From assembly GCA_964589175.1 (NCBI GenBank), contig CAZPRY010000036.1:1-42002 (forward strand): 42,002 bases of DNA, in the 5' to 3' direction. Numbering within the stretch: position 1 is the first letter of the stretch; each line of letters begins with the position of its first letter. Shown here one piece after another: positions 35,128 to 42,002 of the stretch. The notes beneath the pieces were generated by a model, which was given only the letters and a program-made list of their open reading frames with translations, was not told the origin of the DNA and did no database searches. The translations under genes were made by a program, and so were the position numbers. The DNA is from CAZPRY01 sp964589175 (lineage in GTDB: Bacteria > Fidelibacterota > UBA2242).

Positions 35128-36336
35128 ATGTTTTTTATACAGCATCCCAAAATCACCGATCCGGCCGGCTTTACGGCCGCGGCAACCAGAGCCGGTTTCA
35201 AGCGCAAGCGCAAAGACCTGTGCGTGATCAAGAGCCGGGTCCCGGCCCGCTGCTCGGTCAAATTCACCAAAAATATGGTCAAGGCCGCGCCGCTGATCGT
35301 CGCCATGGAATCCTTGCAGAAGTCCGGAAACGTACTCCAGGCCCTGATCGTCAATTCCGGCAACGCCAACGCCGGCACCGGCCAGCTGGGCCTGCAGGAT
35401 GCTCGCGCAACGATCGGGATGCTGTCGTCGAAAATCGATGTGCCTGAAGATTTGATCCTGGCTTCCAGCACCGGCGTCATCGGCGAGTTGCTCGATATGA
35501 CGAAGATGAAAAACGGGATCGAAGACCTTTACAGCAATCTCTCTATCGATGGCGGGAGCGGATGCGCCGAAGCCATTCTGACGACGGACACGGTCGAAAA
35601 ATCCTTCGGTATCAGGCTCGACATCGCCGGGGTGGAAGTAACGATTTCCGGCATTACCAAGGGCTCGGGCATGATTGCTCCCAATATGGCCACTACTTTA
35701 GCATTCGTGACCACGGATGCCGATATCGATCACCGCTTGCTGGACGAAATCTTCACGCTGTGCGTCGAGCAGAGCTACAACATGATCACCGTCGACGGTC
35801 ACATGAGTACCAACGACACGGCCCTGATCATGGCCAACGGCCTGGCGCAAAATCCCGCCATTCAGCCCGGGACGCCGGAAGCCGAATCGTTCGGCAAAGC
35901 CCTTATGGCCTTACTGCTCGAAATGGCCAAATCTATCGTCCGCGACGGCGAGGGCGCGACCAAATTCGTGAGCGTGCTTCTCGATCATGTGGACAGCTTC
36001 GAAAATGCCAAAAAGATGGCTTTCGGAATTGCCAATTCGGCCTTGGTCAAGACGGCGATTTTCGGTCAGGACCCGAACTGGGGCCGGATTCTGTCGGCCG
36101 CCGGAATGGTGGATGTGGAATTCGATCCAGATCAAGCCGATCTGCGCATCAACGGCACTTATATCTACCAAAACGGTAACCCGGTCGTCCTGGACAGGGC
36201 AGAGCTGCGAGGACTCATGGCGCCGGCCGAACTGGAGATCGTGCTGGATGTTTACACCGGCGAAACCTCGGCGCTCGTCTACACCTCGGACCTGTCCTAT
36301 GAATACGTAAAAATCAACGCCGAATACCATACCTAG
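35128..36336 (+). CDS. argJ: glutamate N-acetyltransferase / ornithine acetyltransferase ArgJ
   Basis: 402 residues; recycles acetyl from N-acetylornithine to glutamate, making the cyclic pathway. NSGNANAGTGQLGLQDAR and ASSTGVIGE are conserved in the alpha half. The autoprocessing site is GSGMIAPNMATTLAF, with cleavage expected between Ala188 and Thr189; the new N-terminal Thr is the nucleophile. VDGHMSTNDTALIMANG and FGQDPNWGRILSAAG follow. Whether it also makes acetylglutamate from acetyl-CoA (bifunctional type) cannot be told from sequence. No separate argA or argE is seen in the window, consistent with the ArgJ route. Confidence 0.95.
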   Translation: MFFIQHPKITDPAGFTAAATRAGFKRKRKDLCVIKSRVPARCSVKFTKNMVKAAPLIVAMESLQKSGNVLQALIVNSGNANAGTGQLGLQDARATIGMLSSKIDVPEDLILASSTGVIGELLDMTKMKNGIEDLYSNLSIDGGSGCAEAILTTDTVEKSFGIRLDIAGVEVTISGITKGSGMIAPNMATTLAFVTTDADIDHRLLDEIFTLCVEQSYNMITVDGHMSTNDTALIMANGLAQNPAIQPGTPEAESFGKALMALLLEMAKSIVRDGEGATKFVSVLLDHVDSFENAKKMAFGIANSALVKTAIFGQDPNWGRILSAAGMVDVEFDPDQADLRINGTYIYQNGNPVVLDRAELRGLMAPAELEIVLDVYTGETSALVYTSDLSYEYVKINAEYHT

Positions 36337-36348
36337 GAAATCAAAACG

Positions 36349-37242
36349 ATGCAGGAATATATCGGAAAAGCGGATGTGTTGATCGAAGCCCTGCCCTATA
36401 TCAAGGCCTTTCAGGGCAAGAAGATCGTGATCAAATTCGGCGGCAGCATCATGGATAGCGAAATCGCCATGCGGGAGGTGCTCGAAGATATCGTTTTCAT
36501 GAAATATGTCGGCTGGCACCCGGTCGTCATTCACGGCGGCGGACCGGCGATCACCAAGGCGATGCAGAATCGCGGCACCCAGGCGCGCTTCGTCAACGGA
36601 CTGCGTGTCACCGATCGCGAAACCATGGACATCGTCGAGGATATCCTGGCCCATAAAATCAATGCCCAGATCGTCAATATGCTGAACTCCATGGACGGCA
36701 ACGCCGTGGGCATGTGCGGCCTGGATGAGGGTTTGATCCGCGTCGATAAGATGATGCCGGAAGTCGACGGCCGGCCGGTGGACATCGGCTTCGTCGGCAA
36801 GGCCCGCTACATCAACGCCCCGGCGCTCAACAAAATTCTGGACAGCGGCAAGATTCCCGTCATCGCCCCCATCGGGCTGGGTGATGAGGGGCTGAGCTAC
36901 AACATCAACGGCGACGTGGTCGCGGGCGATATCGCCTCTTCGATCGGCGCACGAAAACTGGTATATTTGACCGACACCGCAGGCATCCTGCGAGTTCCGG
37001 GCGACGAGGAAAGCGTCATCAGCACCATCACCCGCCACGAAGTAGAGGAACTGATTGAAAGCGGAGTGATCAAAGGCGGCATGATTCCCAAAGTCAATTC
37101 CTGCCTCGAGGCTTTGAAATTCGGCGTCAACAAAGGGCATATCGTCGATGGGCGGATCAATCATTCGCTTTTGCTGGAAATCTTTACGAACAAAGGAATC
37201 GGAACGGAGATTTTAAAAGATGGACCAAAAAGTATTCGATAA
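36349..37242 (+). CDS. argB: acetylglutamate kinase
   Basis: 297 residues; phosphorylates N-acetylglutamate with ATP. Amino-acid kinase motifs: KKIVIKFGGSIMDSEIAM (phosphate-binding Lys/Gly), VVIHGGGPAITKAM, YNINGDVVAGDIASSIGARKLVYLTDTAGI, and the late GGMIPKVNSCLEAL. The N-terminal extension (about 20 residues, KADVLIEALPYIKAFQGK) is of the kind found in arginine-sensitive hexameric enzymes, so feedback control by arginine is plausible. Starts 12 bp after argJ and overlaps argD by 23 bp. Confidence 0.95.
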   Translation: MQEYIGKADVLIEALPYIKAFQGKKIVIKFGGSIMDSEIAMREVLEDIVFMKYVGWHPVVIHGGGPAITKAMQNRGTQARFVNGLRVTDRETMDIVEDILAHKINAQIVNMLNSMDGNAVGMCGLDEGLIRVDKMMPEVDGRPVDIGFVGKARYINAPALNKILDSGKIPVIAPIGLGDEGLSYNINGDVVAGDIASSIGARKLVYLTDTAGILRVPGDEESVISTITRHEVEELIESGVIKGGMIPKVNSCLEALKFGVNKGHIVDGRINHSLLLEIFTNKGIGTEILKDGPKSIR

Positions 37243-38407
37243 ATACGTCCTGCACACCTACAACCGGGTTCCCATTACGCTCGTCAAAGGCAAGGGCATG
37301 CAGGTCTGGGACGAGCAGGGCAACGAATACCTGGATTTCTTTCCCGGGTTCGGTGCCGGCAATATGGGGCACTGTCATCCGAAAGTCGTCGAGGCCATTC
37401 ACCGGCAGGTTGACCGGATCATTCACGTGCCCAATATCTACTACAACGAAGCCCAGGGTGAGCTGGCGGAGCTGATCATCGGGCAATGTTTTGATGGACA
37501 GGTTTTCTTCTGCAACAGCGGCGCCGAAGCCAACGAGGGCGCCATCAAACTGGCGCGCAAACACAACCCGCACAAGAAGACGATCATCACCCTCAACAAT
37601 TCCTTCCATGGGCGCACCATCGCGACCGTAACCGCCACCGGCCAGCCGGCCTACCACGACGGCTTCGATCCGCTGCCTGGCGGCTTTGTCTACTGCGATG
37701 TCAATGACATCGAAATGCTTCGCCAAATGATGAATGCCGAAGTCGCCGCGATCATGCTCGAGCCGGTACAGGGTGAAGGCGGCATCGTACCCTTGACGCC
37801 GGAATTCATGCAGACCGCCCGGCAACTCTGCGATGAGAACGGCGCCCTGCTGATTATCGATGAAGTGCAGACCGGCATCGGCCGCACCGGTAAAATGTTC
37901 GCTTATCAGTATTACGATATTATTCCGGATATTCTGACCATGGCGAAATCGCTGGGGGGCGGCGTGCCGATCGGGGCCTTTGCCGTGAAGCGCGAATACT
38001 GCGGTGTCCTGCAGCCCGGCAACCACGGCTCCACTTTCGGCGGCAATCCGCTGGCTTGCTCGGCGGGCGTGGCGGTCCTGAAAGCCATCGCTGCGGAGAA
38101 TCTGCTGGAAAACGCCGTGGCAATGGGCCGCTATCTGCACAGCAAACTGGATGTGCTGAAAAGCAAGTACCCGAACGTGAAGGATGTCCGCGGCCTCGGC
38201 CTGATGCTGGGCCTGGAACTGACCGCGCCCGGCGCCGAAATCGTCGATAAATGCCGCGCCCAAAACATTCTGATCAACTGCACGCACAAGACGGTCCTGC
38301 GCCTCATGCCGGCCATCAATGTGACCGAAGAGCAGATCGACCGGGCGGTGGCGGCCATCGACGAAGCGCTGGCCGAGACTGTCATTTCGAAGGAACGGAG
38401 TGACTGA
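37220..38407 (+). CDS. argD: acetylornithine aminotransferase
   Basis: 395 residues of class III PLP aminotransferases; transfers the amino group of glutamate to N-acetylglutamate semialdehyde. Motifs: FGAGNMGHCHPKVVEAI, FFCNSGAEANEGAIKLAR, NSFHGRT, IMLEPVQGEGG, LIIDEVQTGIGRTGKMFA (PLP Asp), the Schiff-base Lys 243 in MAKSLGGGVPIGAF, and NHGSTFGGNPLACS. The start overlaps the end of argB by 23 bp. It is the last gene of the arginine cluster. Related enzymes (ornithine or GABA aminotransferases) are less likely given the setting. Confidence 0.95.
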   Translation: MDQKVFDKYVLHTYNRVPITLVKGKGMQVWDEQGNEYLDFFPGFGAGNMGHCHPKVVEAIHRQVDRIIHVPNIYYNEAQGELAELIIGQCFDGQVFFCNSGAEANEGAIKLARKHNPHKKTIITLNNSFHGRTIATVTATGQPAYHDGFDPLPGGFVYCDVNDIEMLRQMMNAEVAAIMLEPVQGEGGIVPLTPEFMQTARQLCDENGALLIIDEVQTGIGRTGKMFAYQYYDIIPDILTMAKSLGGGVPIGAFAVKREYCGVLQPGNHGSTFGGNPLACSAGVAVLKAIAAENLLENAVAMGRYLHSKLDVLKSKYPNVKDVRGLGLMLGLELTAPGAEIVDKCRAQNILINCTHKTVLRLMPAINVTEEQIDRAVAAIDEALAETVISKERSD

Positions 38408-38541
38408 GAAATCGCATCAACAGAATCGAGTACCGTCGAAGACAGCTGGCAGGGGGATGACAACTACAGAAATTCACCGCAAAGGTCGCTAAGCAGGACT
38501 TAAGAACGCAAAGATATACTGTTCATACAGCAGCCGTGAAG

Positions 38542-38586
38542 CCGGGCTCTGCGGCCATTTCCTTAAAGAAGAACAGCCCCGGTTTT
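38542..38586 (+). terminator. possible terminator after the arginine cluster
   Basis: CCGGGCT (38542-38548) can pair with AGCCCCGG (38575-38582) with one bulge around a loop of about 26 nt, followed by TTTTAT. Loop size makes it weaker than a classic intrinsic terminator. Confidence 0.3.
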
Positions 38587-38749
38587 ATAAACCACCGAAA
38601 TCGAGGCGCTTCCCATAGATCAGGCAAAAATTCCAGATATGGATCGATATTTCCCCTGGAAACCCGAAGATTCCCAATGAATACCATCCATTATTTCCGA
38701 TTCCTCCGGATTTACATGAAAAAGGACTCCTTTCCGCGTAAAGACGGCC

Positions 38750-38768
38750 CCCGGATGGGAAATCCGGG
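38750..38768. repeat. perfect 7-bp stem hairpin within GGGAAAT-rich DNA
   Basis: CCCGGAT (38750-38756), loop GGGAA, ATCCGGG (38762-38768). It has no T-tract, so is not an obvious terminator. It is part of the repetitive tract 38640-39060. Confidence 0.5.
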
Positions 38769-39281
38769 ATAAAACCGGGAAATCGCGGTTATTTTTCGTA
38801 AATAATCTATATTTTTCAGTAAAGTCACAATTTTCGAGAAAAATCATGGCCCAATACCGGGAAATATCGGGTATTTTTGGGGAAAATGGACAATTTTTCG
38901 GGAATTTGTCTTTGAAACTGAGTAAAGAGGGCGATACTTTAAGTAAAGTGATGATGAATCCGAGAAAGCAGGCTGATTCCGACGGAATGACAGCCCTGTC
39001 TTAGGGAATATGGGCCTGATTCCGGGAAAATCGCTGCGAATCGTGAGAAATGTGCGAATTGCCGACCGTGTTCCGTAACGCCTGACCCGCACTCCGAATG
39101 ACCAATCACCAATCAACCAATAAACAAGTAAACTATTCAACCAACCCCTCCCTGAAAAATAACCGTTGCCTTTGAATATGTTAAGTATTACGTTTAACCA
39201 AACGAAATTCTGAAACGGCACGAACCGGACCTGACTTCTACATCTTACGCGCATCGGCAACTTGATTCATGTAGCGAAGCC

Positions 39282-39401
39282 ATGCTCGAAAAGAAACTGC
39301 TTTTTGACAGTTCCCAAGTAAAAGAGGGATACAATACGATCCCGCGCATAGAGAAATTTGATGAAATGAAGGATGCAAGACAAACCGATGTTATATGGTA
39401 A
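39282..39401 (+). CDS. possible small ORF, unknown
   Basis: A 39-residue frame starting ATG at 39282 (MLEKKLLFDSSQVKEGYN ... DVIW), too short to show a family. Amino-acid use looks protein-like (charged, no low-complexity), and its frame stays open upstream to about 39202. It ends 11 bp before the -35 box of the DUF3800 transcription unit. No convincing Shine-Dalgarno sequence. It could be the tail of a lost gene. Confidence 0.2.
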   Translation: MLEKKLLFDSSQVKEGYNTIPRIEKFDEMKDARQTDVIW

Positions 39402-39412
39402 TCAGAAAGAAC

Positions 39413-39441
39413 TTGACAATTGATCGAATAATGGATAAAAT
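39413..39441 (+). promoter_or_regulatory. promoter of the DUF3800-linked RNA/gene
   Basis: TTGACA (39413-39418), a 17-bp spacer and TAAAAT (39436-39441): a near-consensus sigma70 promoter. The expected start near 39448 lies just upstream of the structured element at 39471-39531 and about 110 nt upstream of the DUF3800 ATG. Confidence 0.65.
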
Positions 39442-39470
39442 CCAGCGTTCTTATGAAAATCTGAAAATTA

Positions 39471-39537
39471 GCGTCTGGGATGAGTCGCAAAGCGTCTCAT
39501 CGGAAGGTTTTAGGACCTTACCCCCAGTCGCTTTTTT
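39471..39537 (+). ncRNA. structured three-way-junction RNA upstream of a DUF3800 gene
   Basis: P1: GCGTCTGGG (39471-39479) pairs with CCCAGTCGC (39523-39531), broken only by one T·T pair. P2: ATGAG/CTCAT (39480-39484 / 39496-39500), then a T·T pair, then CGC/GCG around an AAA loop. P3: AAGGT/ACCTT (39504-39508 / 39515-39519) with a 6-nt loop. A T6 run follows P1 directly (39532-39537). Such a closed three-way junction plus U-tract, right behind a promoter, fits a small self-terminating RNA or a leader element. Several distinct 'DUF3800' RNA motifs next to DUF3800 genes are known from comparative surveys; whether this is one of them needs a covariance-model search. Confidence 0.6.
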
Positions 39538-39555
39538 CATTTATAAAGGGTAAAG

Positions 39556-40442
39556 ATGAATCTGTGCTATATAGATGAGTCTGGCACTTCAAATGTTCCT
39601 GGAAATACATCCCATTTTGTTCTTGCGGGATTATCGATACCAGTTGAATATTGGAAAAAATGTGATACTGATATCTACAAACTAAAAGACAAGTGGAAGA
39701 TTAGCGACTCAGAAATCCATACGGCTTGGATACTTCGTCCATACATAGAGCAAAAAAAATACCAAATTTTGAGGAAATGGATCAAGATCAAAGAATTCAT
39801 GAAATACGAAAGTATAGAATCCAAGAATTGTATAGGGTACAAAAAACAAATCCGAAACAATACCATCAAACGACAAAGAATTATAAAAAGACGGAGCCGT
39901 ATATCCACCTCACATACGATGAAAGAAAGAGGATAATCACTCAATTTTCAAAAATCATCGGTAGATGGAAATTTGCCCGGTTATTTGCAGAGTGTATCGA
40001 TAAAGTGTGGTTTGATCCAAGTCGAACTACTCAAAGTATTGATGAACAATCTTTCGAACAGGTAGTTTCCAGATATGAACATTATCTGCAAATTATTTCT
40101 CAGAGTACTAGCAAACCGATCATGGGGATGTTGATTCACGACAACAATGAAACGATCGCGAAAAGGCTTACAGAGTTAATGATACAATTCCATAAAAAGG
40201 GGACTCTCTGGACAAAAATAAAGAATATAATCGAGACTCCTCTTTTTGTTGATAGTCAATTGACCTGTATGGTGCAAGCCGCCGACTTATGCAGCTATGC
40301 TTTGCGCAGGTATTTCGAGAATGCTGAGACTGATTTGTTATCAAATATTTATGAGAGAGCGGATCGAAAAGATGGAAAAGTAGTCGGTGTTAGACATTTT
40401 AGTGATCCAAATTGCAAATGTCTCATTTGTCAATCAAGATAA
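39556..40442 (+). pseudogene. DUF3800 protein gene interrupted by a frameshift (or using programmed -1 frameshifting)
   Basis: Frame 1 begins MNLCYIDESGTSN, the DUF3800 start with the conserved acidic pair Asp7-Glu8, then HFVLAGLSIPVEYW and SEIHTAWILRPYIEQK. It would run on into unrelated basic residues and stop at 39936. From the A8 run at 39752-39759 the -1 frame continues the family sequence: KIPNFEEMDQDQRIHEIR, YIHLTYDERKRIITQ, WKFARLFAECIDK, FVDSQLTCMVQAADLCSYALRR, ending NCKCLICQSR at 40442. The joined product is about 295 residues. The run lies in frame as A-AAA-AAA, a classic -1 slippery heptamer. The family has an RNase-H-like acidic motif, but its function is not established. The gene may therefore be functional, phase-variable, broken or a base-call error. 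Confidence 0.8.
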
Positions 40443-40627
40443 CGATTCATGGATAATGGAGCATGGATGTTACGAGGGAAGCTATTCGACGAATTTGAAG
40501 TTTGAGAAGTTTTGGGAAGATTTGAGAATAAATAAAAGTAAAGCTGTCTTCCTTTCGGCGTGACCGATCAGCTGATCGTTATACGGATAAAAACGCAATC
40601 TAATAAATTGAAAAAGTAATAACAAAA
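40443..40627. other. spacer after the DUF3800 gene with boundary inverted repeats
   Basis: ATAACGAT (40439-40446, overlapping the DUF3800 stop) and ATCGTTAT (40575-40582) form an exact 8-bp inverted repeat 128 bp apart. Next to the right copy is a perfect 14-bp palindrome CGATCAGCTGATCG (40565-40578). The right boundary reads GTTATAC, close to an integron core site. No gene is seen within. Confidence 0.45.
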
Positions 40628-41692
40628 TTGGCTATATTAATAAACAACAAAGAAAATGCGACTTCGTATTTCTCATCTTTTTTTGAGAATTTAAAGCAAG
40701 AATTAATAGGACAATTAAGCAATAAAAATGATGATCAGTTATCTTATCAGAAATTAGCGCTAAAAGATGCAATATTTTCATTACCATGTCCAGTGAGTAT
40801 TGTAAGAATAAAAGTTAATGCCAATATATATGAGAATACTGAAAGTGAATCATATTATCTGATCAAATATGATTTATCAAATTATGGTAAATTCCAAATT
40901 GATTTCTATGGTGAAATAGAAATTGATAAAATTAACCGAAATGTTAATTTTGCAGATGTCTTTAGTTTAAACAATATTATTATTGAAAGTTTAAAGGAAT
41001 TAAGATTAGTCACTTATGGGGACACTGAATGGCCTTGGTATTGGTTCGTCTCACAAAAAACTTTGGTGAATACTAAAAGATATATAAGAGATTTTTTACT
41101 TTTTTACGAATTTAATTTCAAAGATAAAATTGTTAGATTATTTGGGAAGGAAATAGAATATAACGTTAAATATAATCTTGAACCTGATGAGATTTTAGAC
41201 CAATCAAACTTACTTTCTATTGATAAGACAGTAAAGACTCTTTTTAAAGCAAAAAATACCGAAAAATTATTAGAAAAATTACAACGAGATATTTGTGGAT
41301 TTCAATTATCACCTAATATTCCGAAAGAAGTCAGAAAAGTATTTAATGCAGCAAAAAAACTCTATGTATTTGGATATTTCGATTACTATTTTTTTACTAT
41401 TTCTCAACATTACACATTTCTTGCTGTTGAATCTGCTCTACGGAATAAACATATTTCTATTTTTGGAGAATCACCAAAATTCATTAATCTTAAAAACATA
41501 ATAAGAACATTAGTCGAAAATAAAATAATTCGAGAAGCGGAGCATTGTTATTATCATTCTGTTCATGGACTTAGAAATAGTCTATCTCACTTGACTCAAC
41601 CTACTATTTTAATGCCAAATCCAGTAACATTAGAGAGAGCATCTTTTTTAATAAATCAGCTTTATGAAGAGAATGAGTGTAAAAATAGTTAA
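40628..41692 (+). CDS. unknown AT-rich-gene protein with HEPN-like C-terminal motif
   Basis: 354 residues from a TTG start; no in-frame ATG exists until near the end, and a rare ATT at 40607 is the only other option. The N-terminal 230 residues match no family I recognise. The C-terminal ~110 residues are helical (KLYVFGYFDYYFFTISQHYTFLAVESALR ... EAEHCYYHSVHGL) and contain RNSLSH (Arg316 ... His321), which fits the Rx4-6H motif of HEPN RNase-like domains. HEPN domains occur in toxin-antitoxin, abortive-infection and CRISPR effectors, but the motif alone is short. AT content is far above that of the chromosome core, suggesting transfer. A weak ribosome-binding site fits poor expression. Confidence 0.65.
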   Translation: MAILINNKENATSYFSSFFENLKQELIGQLSNKNDDQLSYQKLALKDAIFSLPCPVSIVRIKVNANIYENTESESYYLIKYDLSNYGKFQIDFYGEIEIDKINRNVNFADVFSLNNIIIESLKELRLVTYGDTEWPWYWFVSQKTLVNTKRYIRDFLLFYEFNFKDKIVRLFGKEIEYNVKYNLEPDEILDQSNLLSIDKTVKTLFKAKNTEKLLEKLQRDICGFQLSPNIPKEVRKVFNAAKKLYVFGYFDYYFFTISQHYTFLAVESALRNKHISIFGESPKFINLKNIIRTLVENKIIREAEHCYYHSVHGLRNSLSHLTQPTILMPNPVTLERASFLINQLYEENECKNS

Positions 41693-41710
41693 ATCTTTAC
41701 AATTAAACCC

Positions 41711-41767
41711 TATGACGATGGTTTAAAGGCGGCCTCTACCTTCAACACCTTAAACCAAACGTTATGT
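41711..41767 (+). repeat. candidate integron attC recombination site
   Basis: ATGACG (41712-41717) can pair with CGTTAT (41760-41765). After a 2/3-nt unpaired bubble, GGTTTAAAGG (41720-41729) pairs with CCTTAAACC (41748-41756), leaving one extra A on the left arm. An 18-nt loop closes it. R-box pair, unpaired spacer, L-box with an extrahelical base and a right end GTTATGT is the attC plan, and the segment is in the normal attC size range. The left box has GAC instead of AAC and the core is GTTATGT, 6 of 7 to GTTRRRY. It sits 19 bp after one ORF and 23 bp before the next. Confidence 0.45.
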
Positions 41768-41789
41768 GTAATAAAAGGATATTCGAAAA

Positions 41790-41954
41790 ATGACAGTTCA
41801 TAAGATAAAATTAGAGAAAGAAGATAATCCTGAATATTATGCACTTTTTGAGGAATATAATAAATTGATGGACCGCTATAATTCAATTAGTAAAAATATT
41901 AGCAATTTTAAAGTACCAAAATTGTTATTTTTTAGAGGTAAAAAGAAGTTATAG
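41790..41954 (+). CDS. small hypothetical protein
   Basis: 54 residues (MTVHKIKLEKEDNPEYYALF ... GKKKL) with AAGGA 11 nt upstream of the ATG. Rich in Lys, Asn and Tyr, and probably helical. No family recognised. It follows the attC-like element by 23 bp in the same direction as the two preceding AT-rich genes, as a cassette ORF would. The window ends 48 bp later, so its downstream boundary is not seen. Confidence 0.45.
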   Translation: MTVHKIKLEKEDNPEYYALFEEYNKLMDRYNSISKNISNFKVPKLLFFRGKKKL

Positions 41955-42002
41955 CGATTCTCAGAATAAATGTCCTATGATTTACAAATAGAAGAGACAG
42001 CC

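Larger units (their letters stand above)
38408..39412. other. 1-kb gene-poor region with degenerate repeats
   Basis: No confident gene. 38470-38515 contains the 'CACCGCAAAGG...AACGCAAAG' words common in intergenic repeats of several bacteria. 38542-38586 could fold into a loose terminator after argD (CCGGGCT ... AGCCCCGG then TTTT). 38640-39060 is rich in CGGGAAAT/GGGAAATATCGGG words; 38750-38768 is a perfect hairpin (CCCGGAT, GGGAA loop, ATCCGGG). 39090-39135 is CAAT/CAAC-rich. At 39282-39401 a 39-codon frame (MLEKKLLFDSSQVKEGYN...) looks coding-like but has no clear ribosome-binding site. From about 39100 the base composition shifts to AT-rich. Confidence 0.5.

Noticed and set aside
35911..37164. 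Minus-strand open frame of about 417 codons across argJ/argB
   Set aside because: Antisense shadow; its His/Asp-rich composition is the typical complement of Ala/Val/Gly codons and it spans two genuine genes.
37184..38287. Minus-strand open frame of about 367 codons opposite argD
   Set aside because: Antisense shadow with no recognisable domain and no initiation signal.
39389..39398. GTTATATGG as a third integron-like core site left of the DUF3800 gene
   Set aside because: No matching left arm within the normal attC length and no L-box pairing could be found upstream.
1..42002. CRISPR arrays, tRNA or rRNA genes, insertion-sequence transposases
   Set aside because: No regularly spaced direct repeats, no cloverleaf with conserved TTCGA-type arm, and no DDE or HUH transposase motifs were seen on either strand.

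Overview
The window looks like chromosomal DNA of an anaerobic or microaerophilic bacterium of the FCB (Fibrobacteres-Chlorobi-Bacteroidetes) assemblage. Two secreted proteins end in the 'YPNPFN' type IX-type sorting tail. Oxidation of 2-oxo acids uses ferredoxin, and there is a flavin-based NAD(P)H/ferredoxin enzyme. The tail wording resembles Calditrichota/KSB1/Marinimicrobia-like lineages more than classical Bacteroidetes, but I cannot place the genome from this window. The core is moderately GC-rich; the last ~2.6 kb is strikingly AT-rich.

Layout. (1) 1-1980, minus: aminotransferase, ferredoxin subunit and the start of a 2-oxoacid:ferredoxin oxidoreductase alpha subunit (vor/kor type). 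(2) 2526-6718, plus: a tight three-gene cluster, NuoE-like, NuoF-like, and a GltD/NfnB-like flavoprotein with a NuoG-like 2Fe-2S domain. There is no hydrogenase gene; this matches the Sporomusa-type Nfn (Stn) transhydrogenase layout. (3) 6793-9728: metallophosphoesterase, solitary GIY-YIG protein, adenosine deaminase. (4) 9959-16410, minus: two overlapping PEP/pyruvate-binding-domain proteins (one ending in a nucleotidyltransferase domain), then an NAD(P)-glutamate dehydrogenase. (5) 16875-17600, minus: higBA toxin-antitoxin with a textbook promoter and operator. (6) 17809-23672: class V aminotransferase and two secreted proteins with the same head and tail. (7) 24028-30813: FGGY kinase, alpha/beta hydrolase, Ldh-family dehydrogenase, TPR lipoprotein, outer-membrane barrel. 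(8) 31035-38407: arginine cluster argR-G-H-C-J-B-D with an operator over the argR promoter. (9) 38408-39412: mostly non-coding DNA with degenerate repeats. (10) 39413-42002: AT-rich accessory segment holding a promoter plus a three-way-junction RNA in front of a frameshifted DUF3800 gene, an unknown protein with a HEPN-like Rx4H motif, an attC-like element and a small ORF.

How the genes fit together: transamination and ferredoxin-dependent oxo-acid oxidation (region 1) would produce reduced ferredoxin. The Stn-like complex (region 2) could exchange it with NADH and NADPH. Glutamate dehydrogenase supplies glutamate, the precursor used by the arginine cluster. That cluster covers all steps from glutamate via the ArgJ cycle except ornithine carbamoyltransferase and carbamoyl-phosphate synthesis. 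The most novel material is the right-hand accessory end: the DUF3800-linked RNA, the A8 frameshift site and the cassette-like attC element.
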